This document shows positions 1 through 8,178 of a stretch of 64,000 bases of DNA, one piece after another. The notes under the pieces are model-generated. The model ran no database searches. It saw nothing but the letters and a program-made list of their open reading frames with translations, and was not told the DNA's origin. Source of the DNA: Leuconostoc citreum (GTDB lineage: Bacteria; Bacillota; Bacilli; Lactobacillales; Lactobacillaceae). The position numbers and the translations under genes were made by a program. Position 1 is the first letter of the stretch; the number at the start of each line of letters is the position of its first letter. The DNA is taken from positions 124,001 to 188,000 of the forward strand of contig NZ_PUFH01000005.1 of assembly GCF_004354555.1 (NCBI RefSeq), written 5' to 3'.

Positions 1-1106
1 TTCAAGCTAATGGGTATACTTGTGGTCATTTTTCAAGTCCTTCAATTCTTTCTGAACGTGAGCAGATAGGAATTAATAATACGTTGATTACGCCAAAAGA
101 TTTTTTGCGTTATTACGATGAAGTTGTCAAATGTCTCAAGCAACACGGTTTGAATTTTGATCAATTAACTTATTTTGAATATTTTACGCTTATTTCATTA
201 TTGTATTTTAAGGCCGAACACGTTGATTTTGTTATGTTTGAGGCTGGGTTGGGTGGCTTACGTGATGCGACTAATGCCATCGATGCGCCATTGATGGCAG
301 TATTTACTAAAATCAGTTTAGATCATCAAAATATTATCGGTCGTAATTTAACGGAAATTGCCGAAGATGAATCCGCCATTATTAAAAAAGGCACAGTTGT
401 CATTAATTACGCCGGACAGGATATGACGGTTAGTCGTGTTTTGAAGCAACGGACGGTAACAGTTGGTGCAACGTTGTTCGAACATACTCCTGATCAAATT
501 ATTATTGCCAATACCACCCCAGCTGGCATGGATTTAATTATTAACGGACAATCAGGTTATTTTTTGAGTATGTCAGGCGCATTTCAGGCACATAATTTTA
601 GTATTGTGTTGCAAATTAAAGCAGCGCTAATGACCATGGGGTATGATTTTACACCTGAAAAATCACGTGATGGTTTGGCCAATGTTTCAATGTTGGGCCG
701 TATGAACTATCATGCAGATTCAAATATTCTTTTTGATGCTGCACATAATGTTGATGGTATGAATGGTTTGGTTTCGGCGTTGAATGCTTGGCATTTAAAA
801 ATTAAACCGACACTTATTCTAGGTGTTTTAAAAGACAAAGATTATCATGAAATGTTAGATATTATTGTGCCAGTGGTGCAACGTGTGATTACTGTGACAC
901 CGAATAACAAAACGCGCGCTTTGCATGCTGAAGAGCTAGCAGCCGAGATTATTGCTAGTTATCCCAATGTTGATGTTGAGATTGCTAGCGATGCGACAGC
1001 TGCCATTTCACTGGCTATGCGTGTTCGTGAATCGTCTCAAGCTTTAATTGTTGTTACCGGTTCGTTTTACACGCTGAGTGCACTACAAAAAGATAGTCGT
1101 ATTTAA
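1..1106 (+). CDS. folC: Folylpolyglutamate synthase / dihydrofolate synthase, 5'-truncated by the window edge
   Basis: The reading frame is open from base 3, so the gene starts before the window. The visible part begins around the GHFSSP motif that follows the ATP-binding loop in FolC, and continues through EAGLGG, LDHQ, the DAAHNVDGM motif and a C-terminal VVTGSFYTLS. FolC adds glutamate to folates in the cytosol and may also make dihydrofolate. It resembles the complete FolC encoded at 51999, which has the same motifs in the same order (HFTSP, EAGLGG, LDHQN, DGAHNIDA, MITGSFYTL), so the genome has two paralogues. This copy is outside the folate operon. A TTG at 84 is only an internal codon. 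Confidence 0.9.
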   Translation, partial: QANGYTCGHFSSPSILSEREQIGINNTLITPKDFLRYYDEVVKCLKQHGLNFDQLTYFEYFTLISLLYFKAEHVDFVMFEAGLGGLRDATNAIDAPLMAVFTKISLDHQNIIGRNLTEIAEDESAIIKKGTVVINYAGQDMTVSRVLKQRTVTVGATLFEHTPDQIIIANTTPAGMDLIINGQSGYFLSMSGAFQAHNFSIVLQIKAALMTMGYDFTPEKSRDGLANVSMLGRMNYHADSNILFDAAHNVDGMNGLVSALNAWHLKIKPTLILGVLKDKDYHEMLDIIVPVVQRVITVTPNNKTRALHAEELAAEIIASYPNVDVEIASDATAAISLAMRVRESSQALIVVTGSFYTLSALQKDSRI

Positions 1107-1148
1107 TGTGTGAAGATAAATAATCTCCGTGAACTTTGGCCTAATCAG

Positions 1149-1178
1149 ATGACAGCACCATCTAAAATATGATATGAT
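1149..1178 (+). promoter_or_regulatory. Probable promoter of dus
   Basis: An ATGACA -35 (1149-1154) lies 18 bases from an extended -10, TGA plus TATGAT (1170-1178). Transcription would start near 1185, leaving a leader of about 27 bases that contains the AAGGAG ribosome binding site of the dus gene. Confidence 0.5.
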
Positions 1179-1211
1179 GGAATTTACTTACATTATACAA
1201 GGAGATGTCGC

Positions 1212-2348
1212 ATGACGCTTAGTACCCAACAAGATTCATTTTGGGATGAGATTGTAAAACAAACACAAGCCAAAAACACAACATCTGATAAACAACCATT
1301 TTTTAGTTTAGCACCAATGGAAGCTGTCACGGATACTATTTTCCGTCGAGTAGTAGCACAAGCTGGGCCACCAGATGTTTACTATACTGAATTTACGAAT
1401 GCCAGTTCAATGGTGCATCCAAAAGCCAAGTTTTCAGTTCAAGGGCGACTTGCTGTTGCTGAAAATGAGGCACAACCGGTAGCCCAAATTTGGGGTTCAC
1501 GGCCAGAAGATATCGCGGGTGCTGCAAAAATACTACCAACCATGGGATATCGTGCTGTTGATATTAATATGGGTTGCCCTGATGCAACCGTGATTAAAAA
1601 TGGGGCTGGTTCAGATTTGATTCGTCATGATGATTTAGCTGAAAAAATTATTTCAGCTGCGAAGGCATCAGGGTTACCCGTTTCAGTTAAAACACGATTG
1701 GGTTTCTATCATGCCGAAGAATTTCATGATTGGTTACCCATTATTTTACGTCAAAATGTGGCAGTCTTAACTGTCCATCTCCGTTCACGAAAAGAAATGT
1801 CCAAAGCACCAGCGCATGTTGAGTATATTGATGAGATACTGGCTATGCGGGATAAGTTGGCTCCAAAAACACTCATTCAGATTAATGGCGATATCAAAAC
1901 ACGGGCAGAGGGCCTAGCTTTGGCTAAGATACACCCAGGCATTGATGGGATTATGATTGGTCGTGGTATTTTTGAAAATCCTTATGCTTTTGAGAAAATT
2001 CCTAGGCAGCACACACTAGAAGAATCAATCGCTTTATTGAAGCGACAACTTGATTTGTTTGACGATGTCAACGCTAATGTGACACCTAAGCATTTTGAAG
2101 CCCTGAAACGGTATTTTAAAATATATCTTCGTGGATTTGCTCATGCGTCGTCACTACGTCAATTATTGATGGAGACGCATTCAACGACAGAAGTACGTCA
2201 GATTTTGACACGTGAATTAGCAAGAGTCTACGAAGCCGTTGCATCTGATCAACATATTTATCGTGACAACGCCGCAGCGATTGCTGACATGGCGATGGCA
2301 ACAGCTGAGAAGCATCAAAGCGCAGCTGACCATAAAAACAATAGTTAA
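1212..2348 (+). CDS. dus: tRNA-dihydrouridine synthase
   Basis: This FMN enzyme reduces uridine to dihydrouridine in tRNA D-loops. The 378-residue protein has the Dus TIM-barrel signatures: LAPMEAVTD near residue 34 (flavin-binding start), the DINMGCPD motif carrying the catalytic Cys near residue 121, KTRLG and a VHLRSR stretch, then INGDI and GIMIGRGIFENP near the phosphate-binding end, followed by a helical C-terminal tRNA-binding domain. AAGGAG precedes the ATG at good spacing. It is monocistronic or weakly linked to the antiporter gene 113 bases downstream. Which uridine position it modifies cannot be told from sequence alone. Confidence 0.93.
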   Translation: MTLSTQQDSFWDEIVKQTQAKNTTSDKQPFFSLAPMEAVTDTIFRRVVAQAGPPDVYYTEFTNASSMVHPKAKFSVQGRLAVAENEAQPVAQIWGSRPEDIAGAAKILPTMGYRAVDINMGCPDATVIKNGAGSDLIRHDDLAEKIISAAKASGLPVSVKTRLGFYHAEEFHDWLPIILRQNVAVLTVHLRSRKEMSKAPAHVEYIDEILAMRDKLAPKTLIQINGDIKTRAEGLALAKIHPGIDGIMIGRGIFENPYAFEKIPRQHTLEESIALLKRQLDLFDDVNANVTPKHFEALKRYFKIYLRGFAHASSLRQLLMETHSTTEVRQILTRELARVYEAVASDQHIYRDNAAAIADMAMATAEKHQSAADHKNNS

Positions 2349-2362
2349 TAATATCAAACTGG

Positions 2363-2430
2363 TTAAGCTTAGACTTAAGGCGAACGTATGTGGGGGAGCA
2401 GCGTTTACTTTTAGGATAAGCTTTTTTTAT
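2363..2430 (+). other. Structured intergenic element before the antiporter gene
   Basis: AAGCTTA at 2365-2371 is complementary to TAAGCTT at 2417-2423, which is followed by a T-rich run. Inside, GAACG (2382-2386) can pair with CGTTT (2402-2406), closing a loop that carries a GGGGGAG run (2392-2398). The layout could be a weak terminator for dus or a cis-regulatory RNA for the antiporter. The stems are short and AT-rich, so this is tentative. Confidence 0.3.
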
Positions 2431-2461
2431 TTACAAAAAATCAAAGTAGGGATAGTAACAA

Positions 2462-3611
2462 ATGACAATTTATCAGAATTTAATTATCTTGTTTATAGCG
2501 ACCATTATTTTTGGTTGGGGCGCCCATCGTTTCGGTATGCCTATCGTAGTTGGCCAGTTGTTGGCTGGCATCATCATTGGACCCAGTGTCTTCAAACTTG
2601 TGTCAATTTCGCACGAATTGAATAGTATCGCAGAAATAGGTGTATTACTCTTGATGTTCATTGTTGGTATCGAAACAGATATCAAGCAACTGCTATCACA
2701 CATTAAAACCTCATTAACTGTTGCACTTTTAGGGGCACTATTACCCCTAGGCACTTTTTTTCTTGCTGGCACAAATATTTCATTACAATACGGTGCAATC
2801 AATATTTTGGGGTATCGTTTTTTCTGCGACGTCAGTCTCGATTACTGCCGAGGTCTTGAGTGAGTATAATCAACTAAAAACTAAATCTGGTGTGACCATT
2901 TTGGGTGCTGCTGTTGGCGATGACATATTGGCTGTGCTAATATTAACAGGATTTATGTCATCATTTGGTTTGAAAAATCAAGGCACAGTAGGTGTACCTC
3001 AACAGTTAATGATAGCGATCTTATTTTTTATTTTATTTTGGTTATTTAGTCGCTACATTTTACCTAAAATTGTTCAATACTTGTGGCAAACAAAATTACC
3101 AGCGATTGCTGGATTAATTGGTGTATTACTTGCCATTACTGCGGGCTATTTTGCTGAAAAAGCCGGTGTTTCAGCGGTAGTTGGTGCTTTTTTTGCCGGC
3201 GTAGCGCTTGCTCGTGCTAATCAAGCAAAGCAAATCATGGCGCACACGATGACTATCGGGTATGGCTTCTTTATACCAATTTTCTTTGCCAGTATTGGTT
3301 TGAAAATGACGCTAACAGGCTTAGGTGATAAGTGGTTTCTTTTGATAATTATGACAATTGCGGCGATTGTAACGAAATGGGCTGGGTCAAGTTTAGGTGC
3401 TAAAATAACAGGTATGAGCACATATGAATCTCACATCATCGGACTAGGCATGGTTTCTCGTGGCGAAATGGCACTAATTATTGCTGATATTGGCTTAAGT
3501 ACGCATCTTATTACAAATGGCGACTATTCTGAATTGGCAGTAGTTATTTTAGCAAGTACACTGTTTGCGCCAATAGCGTTACGCCGTAGCCTATTGAAGT
3601 CATCTAAATGA
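2462..3611 (+). pseudogene. CPA2-family cation/proton antiporter (KefB/NapA-like), frameshifted
   Basis: Two overlapping frames encode the two parts of one antiporter. The first (from ATG 2462) gives 133 residues with the family N-terminus (GMPIVVGQLLAGIIIGP, then IGVLLLMFIVGIETD) and loses homology after about 2800. The second frame resumes with FWGIVFSATSVSITAEVL, the conserved segment expected next, then GAAVGDDILAVLIL, and ends at 3611; it has no plausible start of its own. The frame shift equals one extra base (or two missing) at roughly 2795-2815. Joined, the product would be about 383 residues with some 11-12 membrane segments, the normal size of the membrane domain. Either a sequencing indel or a real inactivating mutation fits. 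No bacterial slippery site was recognised. Confidence 0.8.
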
Positions 3612-3642
3612 CAGTTCTGTCTGACACAACTGTCATTTTTTT
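3605..3642 (+). terminator. Rho-independent terminator after the antiporter gene
   Basis: AAAATGACAGTT (3605-3616) pairs perfectly with AACTGTCATTTT (3628-3639), and the T-run continues to 3642. The antiporter stop codon lies in the 5' arm. The loop contains the -35 hexamer of the murE promoter. Confidence 0.85.
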
Positions 3643-3649
3643 GTATAAT
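3621..3649 (+). promoter_or_regulatory. murE promoter inside the upstream terminator
   Basis: CTGACA (3621-3626) and TATAAT (3644-3649) are spaced by exactly 17 bases. The predicted transcription start, 6-7 bases after the -10, coincides with the ATG at 3656, so the transcript should be leaderless. Confidence 0.75.
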
Positions 3650-3655
3650 AATATT

Positions 3656-5158
3656 ATGAAACTAACAAGTAAAACAATTGAACAACTGTTGTCTTCTCAC
3701 AATTTATTAGTGTCTCAACCAGTAACATATCATGAATTTTCATTTTTACATTATGATACACGCCAAGTTGAGCCGGAAACGTTATTTGTGGTAAAAGGGG
3801 CTTTTCGACCAGAGTATCTAGAAAATGCTCAAGGGATTACTGGTATCGTATCAGAGAGCCAATTACCAGTTGATTTGCCACAGTGGCAGGTTACTAATGT
3901 GCAGAAAGCCTTATCGCTTTTATCAATGGCTTTCTTTGATTATCCCCAAAAGAAACTGTGGATTGGAGCCTTCACTGGGACAAAGGGGAAAACGACTGCT
4001 GCTTACATGACTTATAATATCTTAAAAGCAGCAACAGACAACCATACTGCACTTTTTTCGACAGTCGATCGTATTACTGGACCAAAGGCCAGTGATCGCA
4101 AAAAATCTGATTTAACAACCCCCGAATCGTACGAATTGTTTAAGGATATGCGACGTGTTGTAGATAACGGTATGACACACTTGATAATGGAAGTGAGTTC
4201 ACAAGCCTATTTGAAACAGCGTGTGTATGGCTTGCGATATCAAGTGGGTGCTTTTTTAAATATTTCGCCCGATCATATCGGACCAAATGAACATCCCAAC
4301 TTTGAAGATTATTTAGCCCACAAATTGATGTTATTTGATCATTCAGACAAAGTAATTGTGAACGCTGAGAGTGATCACTTGTCTGAAATTATGACACATG
4401 CAAAAAAGGGTCATGATAAGATTTATACATATAGTAATGCCGAAAAGGGCGGAGAATATACGTTTACGTCCCAAAGTAGCGCAATTCATGAAAGTCAACT
4501 GACTGTACAAGCAAGTGATTTATCGGAAATGGCAGGAGCTTATCGTTTGAACTTGCCCGGTGATTTTAACGAATCCAATGCATTAGCCGCGTTAATTATG
4601 GCGGCATTAGCAGGTGCCAAACATGAGGCTATGGTTAAGGGGTTAGATACTGTATTTATTCCAGGGCGGATGTTAAGCCTACCAATACCGAATCACGGTG
4701 TCGCATTTGTTGATTATGCGCATAATTATGCCTCAATGCATGCCTTATTAAAATTTGCCCAAAGTCAGTATCCTGATGGGAAAGTCATCGTTGTTGTCGG
4801 TTCACCAGGAAATAAAGGCGTGTCCCGACGAGCAGATTTTGGTCGTGTCGTTTCTGAGCTCGCCGATGTCGTTTACCTGACTGCAGATGATCCGCAATTT
4901 GAATCACCCAAAACTATTGCTGATGAAATTGCTGCACATATTAACAATCCAAAGTTGGATGTTCACTTTGAAATGGATCGAATAGCTGCAATTAATCAAG
5001 CCTTGTTAGCAGCCCGTGATAATGATATTGTCATTGTTGCTGGTAAAGGTGAAGACCCATACCAAAAAGTTAACGGTGTAGATGAACCTTATATTGGGGA
5101 TTATGCCGTTGTTAAAAATTTTGTGGCAACGCATCAAGGGTCATTGACTATCAATTAA
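3656..5158 (+). CDS. murE: UDP-N-acetylmuramoyl-tripeptide synthetase (MurE, probably L-lysine-adding)
   Basis: MurE adds the third amino acid to UDP-MurNAc-L-Ala-D-Glu in the cytosolic steps of peptidoglycan synthesis. The 500-residue protein has a short N-terminal UDP-binding domain, the P-loop GTKGKTT at about residues 106-112, a NISPDHIGPNEH stretch, VDYAHNYAS and a C-terminal ligase domain. The amino-acid pocket reads DDPQ near residue 410 rather than the DNPR of diaminopimelate enzymes, fitting a Lys-type wall. The ATG at 3656 is chosen because an upstream ATG at 3608 lies inside the terminator, ahead of the promoter. There is no Shine-Dalgarno sequence before 3656. Confidence 0.93.
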   Translation: MKLTSKTIEQLLSSHNLLVSQPVTYHEFSFLHYDTRQVEPETLFVVKGAFRPEYLENAQGITGIVSESQLPVDLPQWQVTNVQKALSLLSMAFFDYPQKKLWIGAFTGTKGKTTAAYMTYNILKAATDNHTALFSTVDRITGPKASDRKKSDLTTPESYELFKDMRRVVDNGMTHLIMEVSSQAYLKQRVYGLRYQVGAFLNISPDHIGPNEHPNFEDYLAHKLMLFDHSDKVIVNAESDHLSEIMTHAKKGHDKIYTYSNAEKGGEYTFTSQSSAIHESQLTVQASDLSEMAGAYRLNLPGDFNESNALAALIMAALAGAKHEAMVKGLDTVFIPGRMLSLPIPNHGVAFVDYAHNYASMHALLKFAQSQYPDGKVIVVVGSPGNKGVSRRADFGRVVSELADVVYLTADDPQFESPKTIADEIAAHINNPKLDVHFEMDRIAAINQALLAARDNDIVIVAGKGEDPYQKVNGVDEPYIGDYAVVKNFVATHQGSLTIN

Positions 5159-5195
5159 TATTTAATCTGATAACACACTCGAAAAGGAATAATGA

Positions 5196-7664
5196 ATGAC
5201 TAAACAACCAGATATCACCAAACAACCATTCGTTGATGATAGGCTTGATACATCAGTAGACTATCAAGAGGGGTTAACACAACAACAAGTTGCTGACAGG
5301 CTACGTGCTGGACAATCTAACAAAGTAGGTAAAAATCAATCTAAAACTTATGCGGCAATTATTCGAGAAAATACACTGACCTTTTTTAACCTGATTTTTT
5401 TGGTATTAGCGTTGCTTTTAGCCTTTGTGCAATCCTATAAAAATCTTTCGTTTGTGCCAGTTGTTCTAATTAATATTTTGATCGGTGTTTTTCAAGAAGT
5501 ACGTGCCAAAAAAGTATTAGACAATCTTAATGTGCTAGATACAACAACGGTTTCGGCTGTGAGAGAAGGTCAAGAAGTTCAGTTAGAAGTAGACGAACTT
5601 GTGATTAACGATGTTGTATTATTTCGGGCTGGCACTCAAATTATGGCTGATGCGGTTGTGTTAAATGGCGAAATTCAAGTGAATGAGGCCTTACTAACCG
5701 GTGAGTCTGATGAAATTACTAAACGTGTTGGAGACAAATTGTTATCCGGTAGTTTTGTGGTGTCTGGTCGTTGTTATGGTGAACTGGAAAAAGTAGGGGA
5801 AGCGTCATATATTTCGAAACTGACTAGTCAAGCTAAAAAGATTAAAAATAGCGAACAATCAGAAATGGTGATATCAATTAATCGGTTCATTAAATGGGTT
5901 GGTATCATTATTGTTCCTGTTGGCTTAATTCTTTTTTATCAAAGTTACATATTGAATAATGTCTCACTTGAACAAAGTATTACCACTATGGTTGCCGCCT
6001 TAATTGGTATGATTCCAGAGGGCCTTTACTTATTGACGACAATTTCATTAGCTATGGGGGCTGCCCGTTTGGCTAAGCAAAAAGTATTATTACACAATAT
6101 GAAGAGTATTGAGACACTAGCGCGTGTTGATGTACTTTGTGTCGATAAAACTGGGACAATCACTGAGAATAAAATGACAGTAGCCCATTTTGTACCTTTA
6201 GCAGGTCAGTCAAAATCGGAATCGGATTTGAGCCAGCTAGTATCCGATTTTGCTCAAACTATGGCAGCCGATAACGATACGATGGTGGCGATTAAAGAGA
6301 AGTTTAATCAGGCATCAGATCGTCAAGCTACCTCGTATACAACTTTCTCATCAGTTGAAAAATTTAGTAGTGTTACCTTTGGCGATGATACATTCGTATT
6401 GGGGGCACCAGAAGTTTTGCTTAAAGATCAGTATGATGAGTACAAGCAAGCCATTACACAATATTCTGAACAAGGTCTGCGTGTGTTAATATTTGGCCAA
6501 CATAATGGGGTAATAAAAAACCGTCAATTGACCAGTGCTGTGACGCCTTTAGCCTTAATTGTTATTGCTAATCCTGTTAGAGAAAACGCGAAAGAAACTT
6601 TTCAGTATTTTGCCAAGCAAGATGTGGCAATCAAAGTCATTTCTGGTGACAATCCGTTAACAGTGAGTTACACAGCAAAGCAAGCGGGTATTAGTGGTGC
6701 TGAGAATTATGTTGATGCTCGAACGCTAAACAGTTTAGAAAGTATGGACGATGCATTAAAAAAATTCACCGTTTTTGGTCGTGTCACGCCAGAACAAAAA
6801 GAGCAATTTGTTGATATTCTGAAAGATAACGGCAAGACAGTTGCCATGACAGGCGATGGTGTGAATGATATTTTGGCTATGAAAAAAGCAGATTGTAGTA
6901 TTGCTATGGCTTCTGGTAATGATGCCACAGCTAAGGCCGCACAAGTAGTGTTATTGGAATCTGATTTTTCAAAGATGCCACAGGTTGTCTTGGAAGGTCG
7001 TCAAATAGTTAACAATATTGAACGCTCGGCGAGCTTGTTCTTGGTTAAAAACATTTTTTCATTATTGATGTCAGTATTTGCTATACTGCTATCAGCTACT
7101 TATCCGCTTAATCCCTTACAAATAACATTGATTAGCTTGTTCACCATTGGCTTACCATCATTTTTGTTAACATTAGAAAAAAATAATGAAAAAATAAAAG
7201 GACACTTTATGACAAACGTCTTTAGTAAAGCTGCACCTGGTGGTATTACAGATATGGTGGTTGTGGGAATTTTAGTAATTTGCGGAACATTGTTTAAATT
7301 AAGTACAGCAGATGTTTCAACGGCTGCAACCTTATTATTAATTGTTGTTGGCTTCTTTGTTCTCTATAAAATTTCGACACCAATGAATGCCTTTCGTCAA
7401 AAAGTATTTTTTAGTTGTCTTGCAGGCATGATTATTGTCGGTTTCACGTTTAGTAAATTTTTCTCACTCACACGAATTGATTCCGTCTCATTGTTATTAT
7501 TAGTGATTCTCTTCGTTGTTTCAAAATCTATTTTCCAATCCTTATCGCAGTTGATTGAAAGATTTGCTTTATATTCGCAACAATTTGATCGTGCCAAGCT
7601 GAGTCAACCACGCTACTTTATCCAAACTGTAGCAAACTTTTTTAGAAAAGATAGCAATAAATAG
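5196..7664 (+). CDS. P-type cation-transporting ATPase (CtpE/YoaB-like)
   Basis: An 822-residue membrane pump with an N-terminal actuator domain (LTGESDE near residue 168), the phosphorylation motif DKTGTIT with its Asp near residue 317, and the hinge motif TGDGVNDI near 550. Membrane helices lie around 55-100, 230-290 and in the C-terminal third. The M4 motif is PEGLYLLTT instead of the PEGLPA of classical calcium pumps; this variant is what I associate with the CtpE/YoaB branch (calcium or manganese transport). The substrate is not decided by the sequence. The gene follows murE by 37 bases and may be co-transcribed with it. Confidence 0.88.
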   Translation: MTKQPDITKQPFVDDRLDTSVDYQEGLTQQQVADRLRAGQSNKVGKNQSKTYAAIIRENTLTFFNLIFLVLALLLAFVQSYKNLSFVPVVLINILIGVFQEVRAKKVLDNLNVLDTTTVSAVREGQEVQLEVDELVINDVVLFRAGTQIMADAVVLNGEIQVNEALLTGESDEITKRVGDKLLSGSFVVSGRCYGELEKVGEASYISKLTSQAKKIKNSEQSEMVISINRFIKWVGIIIVPVGLILFYQSYILNNVSLEQSITTMVAALIGMIPEGLYLLTTISLAMGAARLAKQKVLLHNMKSIETLARVDVLCVDKTGTITENKMTVAHFVPLAGQSKSESDLSQLVSDFAQTMAADNDTMVAIKEKFNQASDRQATSYTTFSSVEKFSSVTFGDDTFVLGAPEVLLKDQYDEYKQAITQYSEQGLRVLIFGQHNGVIKNRQLTSAVTPLALIVIANPVRENAKETFQYFAKQDVAIKVISGDNPLTVSYTAKQAGISGAENYVDARTLNSLESMDDALKKFTVFGRVTPEQKEQFVDILKDNGKTVAMTGDGVNDILAMKKADCSIAMASGNDATAKAAQVVLLESDFSKMPQVVLEGRQIVNNIERSASLFLVKNIFSLLMSVFAILLSATYPLNPLQITLISLFTIGLPSFLLTLEKNNEKIKGHFMTNVFSKAAPGGITDMVVVGILVICGTLFKLSTADVSTAATLLLIVVGFFVLYKISTPMNAFRQKVFFSCLAGMIIVGFTFSKFFSLTRIDSVSLLLLVILFVVSKSIFQSLSQLIERFALYSQQFDRAKLSQPRYFIQTVANFFRKDSNK

Positions 7665-7684
7665 CGATTTGACATTAAAAATCG

Positions 7685-7724
7685 AAGCGCAACAGGAAGC
7701 CTCGTCACGTTCTGTTGCTTTTTT
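7685..7724 (+). terminator. Terminator after the P-type ATPase gene
   Basis: GCAACAG (7689-7695) pairs with CTGTTGC (7712-7718), followed by a T-run to 7724. Confidence 0.85.
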
Positions 7725-7780
7725 ATTTGGATGATTTGAAAAAAATTATTAGACTATTGCTCGATTTATATTTTTAATTG

Positions 7781-7789
7781 TGATATCAT
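7781..7789 (+). promoter_or_regulatory. Extended -10 promoter of the RHH/NfeD-like gene
   Basis: TGA precedes TATCAT (7784-7789), an extended -10. No good -35 is visible. The start point would fall at about 7796, which is the A of the ATG, so the mRNA is predicted leaderless; no purine-rich ribosome binding site lies upstream. Confidence 0.5.
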
Positions 7790-7795
7790 TAAGAT

Positions 7796-8146
7796 ATGAT
7801 AAAAAACAGTGAAAATATTCACAAAAAATCAGGGAACATTCCGCTCAGAATTGATCCGGAACTTCACGAAGTTTTAGCTAAACACGCGAGTCAGGAAGGA
7901 CGTTCGTTAAATAATTATTTAACGAAATTGTTAGAGGAGGGTGTCCGTCCAAAGTCGTTTGAAGACAGACAGTTTGTTGGTCATGTGATATCAGGGGACA
8001 ATTTTGATTTAGATAATCGTTTGGTGAAAATTTCGGGAATTTATTATCGATATCTGATTGATAATGCTTCAGTTGTTAATAAGGAAAAGTCGTATGCAGT
8101 TATTGAGGCAAACGGTAATATTTTAACCTTAAGAGAACTAAAATAA
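7796..8146 (+). CDS. Ribbon-helix-helix protein with a C-terminal NfeD-like OB domain (HicB-antitoxin-like annotation)
   Basis: This 116-residue protein has two parts. Residues about 15-50 (IPLRIDPELHEVLAKHA then GRSLNNYLTKLLEEG) are a clear Arc/HicB-type ribbon-helix-helix DNA-binding domain. Residues about 60-116 look like the OB-fold tail of NfeD proteins: a Gly-His-Val strand, then VKISGIYYRY, a VVNKEKSYAVIEANGN segment and a terminal LTLREL. There is no membrane helix. NfeD proteins are the usual genomic partners of stomatin/slipin proteins, and an SPFH gene follows after only 32 bases, which supports the NfeD reading. No HicA toxin gene is adjacent, so a toxin-antitoxin role is unlikely. 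The OB assignment is by eye. Confidence 0.7.
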   Translation: MIKNSENIHKKSGNIPLRIDPELHEVLAKHASQEGRSLNNYLTKLLEEGVRPKSFEDRQFVGHVISGDNFDLDNRLVKISGIYYRYLIDNASVVNKEKSYAVIEANGNILTLRELK

Positions 8147-8178
8147 TACAGTCAGATTGATTACAAAGGGAGAGTAAT

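Noticed and set aside
2385-2425. Manganese (yybP-ykoY) riboswitch suggested by GGGGGAG before a transporter gene
   Set aside because: The region is too short and the second conserved half of the motif is missing.
2239-2625. A 128-codon frame overlapping dus and the antiporter
   Set aside because: It overlaps two better supported genes and has no family features.
7796-8146. HicB antitoxin of a HicA/HicB system
   Set aside because: No HicA-like toxin gene is adjacent, and the C-terminal part looks NfeD-like; the neighbour is an SPFH gene.
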